Below are positions 6,652 through 12,090 of a stretch of 12,090 nt of DNA, in pieces. The stretch is from positions 1-12,090 of the forward strand of contig DASYSA010000453.1 of the NCBI GenBank assembly GCA_036003885.1. Direction: 5' to 3'. Both the position numbers and the translations under genes were made by a program. This DNA comes from DASYSA01 sp036003885 (GTDB lineage Bacteria; Acidobacteriota; Blastocatellia; UBA7656). A model generated the notes under the pieces. That model was not told the origin of the DNA and made no database searches. It saw only the letters and a program-made list of their open reading frames with translations. Numbering within the stretch: the first letter of the stretch is position 1; each line of letters opens with the position of its first letter.

Positions 6652-8943
6652 TCAATACGTGAACTTCACTCTCACGAACGCCGAGTACAGCACCTTCCCC
6701 CTGGTTCCACACCCTGACCCCGAGCAGTTCGAGGTGAAGATGTCCTTGAATCCCACTCCGGGTATCAGCGACGAAATTCCTCCTGTGACTATCGTGTTTT
6801 CATTCAAGAATGGCCTGAAGACAACTCCAGCGCCGTAATCCAGTCCAATGCTCTTTCGAATTCCCGGCTGAAACAGCAACCCTTCGAGCGTCTCGGTGTG
6901 ATGAAACTGAAGATAGTTGAGATTCAAGATGCCCTTCAACTTCGGCGTGAGATCGGCATCCAGTCCGAGATTGTAAAGAAAGAGTCCGGGATTGACGAAA
7001 TTCGCCTGGCCTTCGGTCTTGCTGCTTCGCAAACTCGGAAGCAGACTCTCAGGGTTCACCAGCGCCACTCCCGTCTGCGTCAGTCTTATTCCCTGGCTGT
7101 TCCAGAGGCTGAATTTCCCTCCGGCGAAATCCGGCAAGTCCAGAATCGCGTCGAATCCACGGGCTTTGTTATCGAACGGATTGCTGTCGCCCGACGACCA
7201 GAAGAACGATCCTTTGAATCGCAGCCAGTCGCGATCAAACGACAATTCGGCGGCGGCCATCTGCGCGTTGATGTCGGTCCGGCGGCCGGCTATTTGATTG
7301 TGTGTATCGTGGCCGATCGCCTGATAGAGCGCGTGTGTGATGTTGTAGCGGCCGATGTGTCCCTCGCCCGCCCAGCCGAAGTAGGCGGCCTTGATACCAT
7401 GCGGCACAATGTCTCCGACGAACGCAGGCCGTACCAGAAAATCATTCTCATCGAAGTGACGGCTCGGACGGTCGTTGTTGAAATGAAAGCTGAACTGGCT
7501 GGTATAGCCATGCCACAGCGTGTCCTGCCTGAACAGGTTCGCTACGAAGACCGCCTGGTCGCGAAAGTCGCGGGTGTTCAACTCGCTGTTGGTGTCCTTC
7601 TCCAACATATAGAAGTACGCCGCATTGAATTGATAGCGATTGTTTGCCGCATTGCCGAAAAGCCTCGTTCCCAGATTTACATCATTGAAGATGAAGCCGC
7701 GAAAATCGCTGACGAACGGCTGAATGCCCGTTCGAATCGAAGTCGTGTCGAAGTAGGGACTCTCTCCGTCTTTGCTGCCGCGCCCTCGCAGGAACGGGAT
7801 GAACCTGTTCGTGTCGCCGAGCCGCACTTCGGCGAACGCTTCCTGCAGCGCTATATATCCGTCGAGTCTGTTCGCGCCCCGTCTGGGGTCAATGTTGACG
7901 ATGCCGTTCTCCTGAGTGTTGAGGTGATTGATGTTGAAGTTCGGCGTTATGTGAACGCGCCAGTCGACGGGCTTGAAGGCGGTGTCTCCATGAAAGAGAT
8001 CGAACGACACGACGAAGTTCTGTCTGAAGAAGGCCTGCATTCCACGGCCGAAGAACTCGGCGCTATCGGGGCGCTGACTGCTGACGTCGCTTGGGACCGG
8101 CAGCTTGCGCACGTTGAAAAGGGAGTCGCTCTCGGCTGTGATCACAAGGAAGTTGTGTTGGCGAAAGATGGGATAGTCGCCCTTCAGCACGTTCTGGCGA
8201 TAAGGATTGTAGACTGCGCCCTCTTCGAACCGGGGATCTTCGGGAAAGCCGATGCGCCAGCGATCGGTCCTGGGGACCGCATCGGGTGAGGTCTGCTCCG
8301 CCGTTTCGATGCGCGAAGATCCCGCATAGCCGCGCGGTGGATCAACCGGAGTGCGAATCAACTCGACTGCAGGCGGCCCCGGTCTCACGACCGGCGGATT
8401 GATCTCGTCAGGCGGCGGTTGTTCCTCCGTTTGGGCGATCACGCCCGGCGGGGCACCTCGGTCGTGGCACTCGCTGCATTTAGTGAAGCTCACATTGGAG
8501 AAGCGGTCATTCGAGGCTTTGACGTTCGACGCGCGATGGCAGCCGATGCAGAGCCGGTGGAAGATCTCGCGCGAGTTGAGGTCGTAGCCCTCGCGATCTT
8601 CGGGATTGTCGGGATTGCCCTCGGTCTTATGGCACGCCGAGCACTTCTGAAACTGGGCAGCGATGGTGATGTCTTTGACGCTGTGATGGCAGCCGGTACA
8701 GGCGACTCCGGCGGGAGTCTTATGCGGAAAACTCGGATCGGGATCGATCAGAGCTTCGTGCTTCTTGTGATCGAACAGAACAAGCCCGCGCCTGCCATCG
8801 GAATCGAACCTGATGGCAACTCTTTGAGTCTGGGTTTGAGTCGATTCGATGCGCGGGGGCGAGGCGAGAGACGGCGCCGTGGAAGCCGCGGCCGCAGCAA
8901 ACGCCAGAGCATACAGCACGACGATAGTGAGCTTCACATGCAT
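6652..8943 (-). CDS. porin-cytochrome fusion: tetrahaem c3-like domain joined to an outer-membrane beta-barrel
   Basis: Counting from the ATG at 8941-8943 (763 residues): a clean Sec signal (MHVKLTIVV, Ala-rich core), then a tetrahaem domain with CTGCHH (82), CSACH (101), CIGCH (132) and CSECH (156) and an upstream HKKHEA ligand segment. A Pro-rich linker follows at about 165-235. From about 255 to the end there are some 500 residues of alternating polar/hydrophobic strands rich in Phe, Tyr, Gly and Asn (FVVSFDLF, FNAAYFYML, LRFKGSFFW, LNLNYLQFHH), ending FVRVKFTY with a terminal aromatic. This is the pattern of an outer-membrane barrel recognised by the BAM machinery. A Cys pair (740, 745) sits in a Gly-rich loop before the last strand. 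The longer ATG at 8980-8982 has no ribosome site and would bury the signal. It is the first gene of the operon. It probably places a four-haem wire in or at the mouth of the barrel, so one chain plays both the MtrA-like and MtrB-like parts of an extracellular electron conduit. Cyc2 is a known fused porin-cytochrome, but with one haem. An ordinary solute porin with an attached sensor domain is a weaker alternative. Confidence 0.92.
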   Translation of the reverse strand: MHVKLTIVVLYALAFAAAAASTAPSLASPPRIESTQTQTQRVAIRFDSDGRRGLVLFDHKKHEALIDPDPSFPHKTPAGVACTGCHHSVKDITIAAQFQKCSACHKTEGNPDNPEDREGYDLNSREIFHRLCIGCHRASNVKASNDRFSNVSFTKCSECHDRGAPPGVIAQTEEQPPPDEINPPVVRPGPPAVELIRTPVDPPRGYAGSSRIETAEQTSPDAVPRTDRWRIGFPEDPRFEEGAVYNPYRQNVLKGDYPIFRQHNFLVITAESDSLFNVRKLPVPSDVSSQRPDSAEFFGRGMQAFFRQNFVVSFDLFHGDTAFKPVDWRVHITPNFNINHLNTQENGIVNIDPRRGANRLDGYIALQEAFAEVRLGDTNRFIPFLRGRGSKDGESPYFDTTSIRTGIQPFVSDFRGFIFNDVNLGTRLFGNAANNRYQFNAAYFYMLEKDTNSELNTRDFRDQAVFVANLFRQDTLWHGYTSQFSFHFNNDRPSRHFDENDFLVRPAFVGDIVPHGIKAAYFGWAGEGHIGRYNITHALYQAIGHDTHNQIAGRRTDINAQMAAAELSFDRDWLRFKGSFFWSSGDSNPFDNKARGFDAILDLPDFAGGKFSLWNSQGIRLTQTGVALVNPESLLPSLRSSKTEGQANFVNPGLFLYNLGLDADLTPKLKGILNLNYLQFHHTETLEGLLFQPGIRKSIGLDYGAGVVFRPFLNENTIVTGGISSLIPGVGFKDIFTSNCSGSGCGTRGKVLYSAFVRVKFTY

Positions 8944-9070
8944 TAGCTCGCTCTGCCTCGGAAGCCGTCGATCGACTGGCATTCAAGGCAGAAGGGATCA
9001 GGGCTTCGGAACAAGGAAGAACCCGTGTTGCCTGCTCACACGTGGGCCGGCTCTTCTGTAAGCAAAGCAG

Positions 9071-9100
9071 GATATAGCAGACTGGGACATCCAAAGTCAA
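9071..9100 (-). promoter_or_regulatory. sigma70-like promoter of the multihaem cytochrome operon
   Basis: On the minus strand TTGACT (9095-9100) and TATATC (9071-9076) are 18 bases apart. The -10 is preceded by TGC, making an extended -10. Transcription would start near 9064, about 120 bases before the ATG at 8943. It is the only good promoter match I see upstream of the five cytochrome genes, which suggests a single operon. Confidence 0.55.
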
Positions 9101-9106
9101 AGTCCC
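9084..9106. promoter_or_regulatory. possible operator: palindrome plus direct repeat over the -35 box
   Basis: GGGAC (9084-9088) and GTCCC (9102-9106) form an inverted repeat around the -35 of the cytochrome promoter. Inside it CAAAGT occurs twice in tandem (9092-9103). A binding site placed here would compete with RNA polymerase. No known regulator consensus is recognised and the arms are only 5 bp, so chance occurrence is possible. Confidence 0.3.
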
Positions 9107-9130
9107 GATGCGATGAGGGACACCGTTTCA

Positions 9131-9139
9131 TGCTATTAT
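9131..9139 (+). promoter_or_regulatory. extended -10 element for the nucleotidyltransferase gene
   Basis: TGCTATTAT matches the extended -10 form TGnTATAAT at all but one position. No good -35 lies 16-18 bases upstream, as is common with extended -10 promoters. It would give a start of transcription near 9146, which excludes the ATG at 9138 as the translation start. Confidence 0.4.
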
Positions 9140-9263
9140 GCTGCCGTTATCGCAGGATTCTTACGGTGGTGAACTTGCCGTCATGAGATCACACGATCAG
9201 CACACGATCCATATCGGTGGAGTGATTCGCAACGCCGTCGTTTTCAACCCCGGAACCTCCCAC

Positions 9264-9267
9264 GGAG
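9264..9267 (+). promoter_or_regulatory. ribosome binding site of the nucleotidyltransferase gene
   Basis: GGAG five bases before ATG 9273-9275. This fixes the start at the residue where family-like sequence begins, over the in-frame ATGs at 9138 and 9183. Confidence 0.65.
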
Positions 9268-9272
9268 ATGCC

Positions 9273-9854
9273 ATGGACGCGGAGACTCTCATCGAGACGG
9301 TGGGGCGCCTATTCGCGTTGTTGCAAGAGCGGAAAACTGAGTATGTGCTGGTGGGTGGCATCGCGATGCTTCAGTACGTAGCAGGCCGCAACACCGAAGT
9401 CATCGACCTCATCATGGCAGTGTCGTCTCTGAAGGAGTTACCGGAGATTCAAACAAGCAGTCAGGATGCGGATTTCGCGCGCGGGAAGTTCGAGGGTCTG
9501 CAGATTGATCTCCTGTTGACCAGCAACCCGCTCTTCGAACAGGTCAAACAATCTCACACGGCTACCAGGAGATTCGTCGAGGAGGAGATTCCTTGCGCTA
9601 CTGTCGAGGGATTGGTGCTTCTGAAAATGTACGCGCTTCCCTCACTCTACCGTCAGGGTAATTTCTCTCGGGTTGGCCTGTATGAGAATGACATCGCAAC
9701 GCTGATACAAGGCTACCGGCCTGATCTGGAACCCTTGTTCGAAGAATTGTCGCGCCATCTCAGCGAGACGGACCTCGCATCGGTGCGCGAAATCGTAGCG
9801 GAGATCGGGCAACGGATTGAACGTTTTGAGAAGGGCTCAGATGGGCGAGAGTAA
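9273..9854 (+). CDS. nucleotidyltransferase-fold protein with altered catalytic motif
   Basis: The protein of 193 residues opens with a helix (DAETLIETVGRLFALLQER), then YVLVGGIAMLQYVAG and TEVIDLIM at about residues 28-50, and later QIDLLL. This is the layout of the polymerase-beta-like nucleotidyltransferase fold (a GG motif, a D-x-D pair about 13 residues later, then a third Asp). It is similar to the stand-alone domains found in DUF6036 or AbiEii-like groups. In the usual D-x-D the first Asp is here Val43 (codon GTC at 9399-9401), one base away from GAC; the second Asp (45) and the third in QIDL remain. The protein may therefore be catalytically dead, unless the base is an error. The C-terminal half is helical, with VEGLVLLKMYALPSLYRQGN, typical of these proteins. 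Longer in-frame starts at 9138 and 9183 add up to 45 residues that do not resemble the family. It is followed after 55 bp by the HbpS-domain gene. No adjacent antitoxin or toxin partner is recognised, so substrate and role are open. Confidence 0.85.
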   Translation: MDAETLIETVGRLFALLQERKTEYVLVGGIAMLQYVAGRNTEVIDLIMAVSSLKELPEIQTSSQDADFARGKFEGLQIDLLLTSNPLFEQVKQSHTATRRFVEEEIPCATVEGLVLLKMYALPSLYRQGNFSRVGLYENDIATLIQGYRPDLEPLFEELSRHLSETDLASVREIVAEIGQRIERFEKGSDGRE

Positions 9855-9909
9855 GGCACCGCCACGATCGCTATCATTCTGAGGGGATCACTGAAAGGCT
9901 CAACACACG

Positions 9910-11874
9910 ATGGTCGAGAAGCGACTGACGTTCAACTGGAATCGGAGTAGAGCGACGCACGGCATCCTGGTCTCAATGATCGTCGTGCTTCTGTTGCTGA
10001 CGGGGTTTCGCGCCATGCGTGCTCAATCCGTTGCAATACCAACTATCAACAGCGGCGCCTCGTTCTATGACGCGGCCGCGGCGAGAGTGGTCATCAAAGG
10101 CCGTAACTTTCAGCCGGGAGCCTCAGTCGATCTCAGCAATTCGCTTGGAAGAGTGAGTCACGGGAGCATCAAGGTCAAAGGCGCAAAAAAGATCCTGGTC
10201 AGCGGCGTCGCCGAAGCAGATCTCAAAGACTGGCTCGATGTAAGAGTAATCAATGCTGATGGCGGCGTCTCCGAGACCGTTCGGCTGCTTCTTAACCCAT
10301 CCGCTTCCGGTTTGAGCGCGGACGACGTCAAGACCGTCATCGCTCAAGCCGTCGCACAGGCCGAAGCAAACGGGCTGAAAGCGAACATTGCCGTCACCGA
10401 CAAAGAAGCCAACGTACTCGGCGTCTTCAGTATGACTGGCGCACCGCCCGATACGCTCATCGGCACCGGAAAGAGATGCGCGCCCTGTGGCCTCGAAGGC
10501 GTACGGGTGCCCACCGCGCTTGCTGCCGTGTCGAAGGCGGGGACAGGGGCGCTGCTGAGCAGTCAGGGACATGCTTTCTCTACTCGCACCGCGAGCTTCA
10601 TCGTGCAGGAGCATTTTCCTCCACGAGTCGACTTCACTCCGGGCGGGCCGCTATTTGGGGTGCAGTTCTCACAGTTGTTGTGCAGCGACATAAATCCGAA
10701 GCTCGCGATTGGACTCTCCGCTGATCCCGGAGGCGTGCCGCTTTACAAGAACGGCATTCTGGTGGGCGGGCTAGGAGTTGAGGGCGACGGAGCGTATGGT
10801 CTTGATGCCGACCCCGCGGACCGAGATGTTCCGGTCGAAGAATTGGTAGCAGTCGCGGCAACCCGCGGGTTTGAGACTCCCCCTGAGATTCGCGGCGAAC
10901 ACATCATCGTGAACGGCATCAGGTTCCCATTCGTGAATGCTGAGATGCCGTCGCCCGCTCCACTTACACCATTCAACGCTTTGCGCGGGTCGGTAGTGAT
11001 TATTCCGGGGCTTATCCCGGACATCCGAGCATCTCAGCCGTCGCAATTTCGCAGCATCACCCTCGAGGGGTTGCAGGGTCGAGTAGACGACCGCTTCTTC
11101 CCATTTGTCGGAAGCTCCGGCCTGAGCGCGGGCGAAGTCCAGAGGATCATCGTACAGGCGGCGCAGCAGGCCTTCCTCACACGAGCCGCGATCCGCCAGC
11201 CGGAGAACAGCGCGGCAGAAGTTAACATTGCCGTCATAGACGTGAACGGAGCAGTACTGGGGATCTTCAGCACGTCCGACGCTCCGATGTTCGGCTTCGA
11301 TGTGTGCGCGCAGAAGGCTCGCACCGCGGCGTTCTTCAGCGGGAGTTCGGCAGCCACCTTGCTGCGGGCCGGTGAAGGGGGCAGGCTGAGCAGGTACGTG
11401 GATGCGGCAGCCAACGAAGGATTGAAGCTCGATGGCTCTGTGGCTTTCACCGATCGGGCGGGTGGCTTTCTGAGCCGGCCTTTCTTCCCTGATGGCATCG
11501 ACGGCAGTGAACACGGGCCCTTTTCAGTTGCGATTGAAGACTTCAGTCCCTTCAACGACGGCCTGCAGTTGGACCTCCTGCGAAGCTATGTGAGCGACCT
11601 GTTCGCAGGGACGATACGAAGGCCCTGCACGACGCTCGCGGCGCCGAACATAGCGAATGGGATTCAGATCTTTCCGGGCAGCGTGCCGCTCTACAAGAAC
11701 GGACGGCTCGTAGGCGCGATAGGGGTGAGCGGCGACGGCGTCGATCAAGACGACCTTATTTCTGCGATGGGGAGCGCGGGCTTCGAAGCTCCGGCTGAAA
11801 TGAGAGCCGATAGGGTCTCTGTCCGCGGCGTGAGGCTGCCGTACGTGAAGTTCCCCAGGCATCCTAATAGATAG
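9910..11874 (+). CDS. secreted protein with IPT/TIG-like domain and two tandem HbpS/GlcG-like domains
   Basis: The protein of 654 residues has, in order: a signal peptide or anchor at about 18-40 (VSMIVVLLLLTGF, probable cleavage near MRAQS); an IPT/TIG-like beta domain at about 44-128 (VVIKGRNFQPGASV, LDVRVINADGG); a first HbpS/GlcG-like domain at about 134-325; and a second at about 404-628. The repeats share GLSAxxV starts, NIAVxDxxxxVLGxFS, VPLYKNGxLVGxxGVxGDG, and a tail of the form GFExPxEx(R)xxxxVxGxRxPxV, so they arose by internal duplication. HbpS/GlcG family domains (PF03928) bind haem or related tetrapyrroles in some members; for many the function is unknown. Each copy here carries long inserts, the first with CAPC and the second with other single Cys. 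No CXXCH occurs. The start is the ATG at 9910, with GAAAGG 11 bases upstream. It may share a transcript with the preceding gene. Standing beside a 35-haem operon, a role in haem or redox handling at the cell envelope is tempting but unproven. Confidence 0.9.
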   Translation: MVEKRLTFNWNRSRATHGILVSMIVVLLLLTGFRAMRAQSVAIPTINSGASFYDAAAARVVIKGRNFQPGASVDLSNSLGRVSHGSIKVKGAKKILVSGVAEADLKDWLDVRVINADGGVSETVRLLLNPSASGLSADDVKTVIAQAVAQAEANGLKANIAVTDKEANVLGVFSMTGAPPDTLIGTGKRCAPCGLEGVRVPTALAAVSKAGTGALLSSQGHAFSTRTASFIVQEHFPPRVDFTPGGPLFGVQFSQLLCSDINPKLAIGLSADPGGVPLYKNGILVGGLGVEGDGAYGLDADPADRDVPVEELVAVAATRGFETPPEIRGEHIIVNGIRFPFVNAEMPSPAPLTPFNALRGSVVIIPGLIPDIRASQPSQFRSITLEGLQGRVDDRFFPFVGSSGLSAGEVQRIIVQAAQQAFLTRAAIRQPENSAAEVNIAVIDVNGAVLGIFSTSDAPMFGFDVCAQKARTAAFFSGSSAATLLRAGEGGRLSRYVDAAANEGLKLDGSVAFTDRAGGFLSRPFFPDGIDGSEHGPFSVAIEDFSPFNDGLQLDLLRSYVSDLFAGTIRRPCTTLAAPNIANGIQIFPGSVPLYKNGRLVGAIGVSGDGVDQDDLISAMGSAGFEAPAEMRADRVSVRGVRLPYVKFPRHPNR

Positions 11875-11923
11875 CTGGAACTCAAGAGGTCTGTCGTTCG
11901 GGTCCACCGTTCGGTTGTTCCAG
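11875..11923 (+). terminator. inverted repeat directly after the HbpS-domain gene, weak terminator candidate
   Basis: CTGGAAC (11875-11881) begins right after the stop codon and is matched by GTTCCAG (11917-11923). The loop of 35 bases contains GTTCGG twice. No T-run follows, so intrinsic termination is doubtful; it may only protect the 3' end. Confidence 0.3.
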
Positions 11924-12090
11924 ACTGAACGCACTAGAATGTCGAAACTCACGCTGCCGACGCCAATAGTGATAGTGGATTTGAGCTAACGAGGGCCGCT
12001 GTCATCTACGCTCCCCAGGACGGCTTCATTCCAAGCGCTCTCCCTCCGGCTCTGCTAGTTCAGAGATCGGCTCCACGTCCTTATTCAGGC
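11924..12090. other. right-edge stretch without a convincing gene
   Basis: No start with a ribosome site is seen on either strand. On the minus strand a frame enters from the right edge and ends at the TGA in 12026-12028 after 20 codons (acidic tail, ELAEPEGERLE). It could be the 3' end of a convergent gene lying mostly outside the window, but it is too short to judge. Confidence 0.3.

Larger units (their letters stand above)
8944..9272. other. divergent intergenic region between cytochrome operon and nucleotidyltransferase gene
   Basis: These 329 bases separate the divergent starts. They hold a good minus-strand promoter with an overlapping small palindrome and direct repeat, a plus-strand extended -10, and a minus-strand 5' leader of about 120 bases. 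The leader contains a short imperfect hairpin (CGTGT at 9038-9042 pairing with ACACG at 9024-9028). I do not recognise a known riboswitch in it. The frame of the nucleotidyltransferase gene is open across 9138-9272, but this part looks like leader rather than protein. Confidence 0.6.

Noticed and set aside
6898..8289. 463-codon open frame on the plus strand opposite the barrel region
   Set aside because: It is antisense to a clearly real gene with signal, haem motifs and barrel strands. It has no ribosome site or recognisable domain, and long antisense frames are expected at this base composition.
9024..9042. Hairpin in the cytochrome operon leader as a GEMM (cyclic di-GMP) riboswitch
   Set aside because: Such riboswitches occur before cytochrome genes in some metal reducers, but the conserved core was not found here; only a 5-bp stem is visible.
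9273..9854. Toxin-antitoxin or abortive-infection pair built on the nucleotidyltransferase
   Set aside because: No adjacent small partner gene is visible; the next gene is a secreted multi-domain protein.
11875..11923. Strong intrinsic terminator after the HbpS-domain gene
   Set aside because: The arms are 7 bp with a 35-base loop and no T-run, so it is kept only as a weak candidate.
11524..11952. 142-codon minus-strand frame overlapping the end of the HbpS-domain gene
   Set aside because: It is antisense to the conserved second HbpS-like domain and has no ribosome site or family resemblance.
12026..12088. Possible 3' end of a minus-strand gene entering from the right edge
   Set aside because: Only 20 codons are visible and the plus strand is open as well, so it cannot be called a gene.

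Overview
The window looks like the chromosome of a moderately GC-rich Gram-negative bacterium that uses many c-type cytochromes. An outer-membrane beta-barrel, Sec-type signal peptides, a lipoprotein-like signal and 34 CXXCH haem-binding motifs (plus one CX4CH) in five adjacent genes support this. The overall style (cytochrome c3/c7-like repeats, LVIVD repeats, tandem HbpS/GlcG-like domains, a heptamer repeat) suggests an environmental Acidobacteriota-like or similar lineage. That placement is inference, because no phylogenetic marker is complete here.

Minus strand, read from right to left: a sigma70-like promoter near 9071-9100 precedes a tight five-gene operon. In transcription order it encodes: (1) a tetrahaem cytochrome c3-like domain fused to an outer-membrane barrel (6652-8943); (2) a giant cytochrome of about 10 haems with an LVIVD beta-propeller-like region and a C-terminal membrane tail (2601-6626); (3) a small tetrahaem cytochrome homologous to the haem domain of the fusion (2018-2581); (4) an 8-haem periplasmic cytochrome (1065-1970); (5) a 9-haem cytochrome with a lipoprotein-like signal, paralogous to the 8-haem one (146-1033). 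Gaps are 19 to 47 bp. The first 99 bases hold the 5' end of a gene carrying the MiaA P-loop, in the same direction.

Plus strand: from the divergent promoter region a small nucleotidyltransferase-fold protein (9273-9854) is followed by a secreted protein with an IPT/TIG-like domain and two HbpS/GlcG-like domains (9910-11874). The last 216 bases hold a weak inverted repeat and no convincing gene.

Interpretation: the operon reads as a self-contained trans-outer-membrane electron conduit. The barrel with its built-in tetrahaem domain would carry electrons across the outer membrane. The small tetrahaem and 8-haem proteins would supply periplasmic transfer, and the 9-haem lipoprotein and the large LVIVD cytochrome would be surface or membrane-anchored partners. 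No separate MtrA/MtrB-type pair is present; one polypeptide appears to combine both roles. Electron direction (metal reduction or oxidation) cannot be read from the sequence. A 7-bp tandem repeat inside the 5' end of the small tetrahaem gene could make that component phase-variable.
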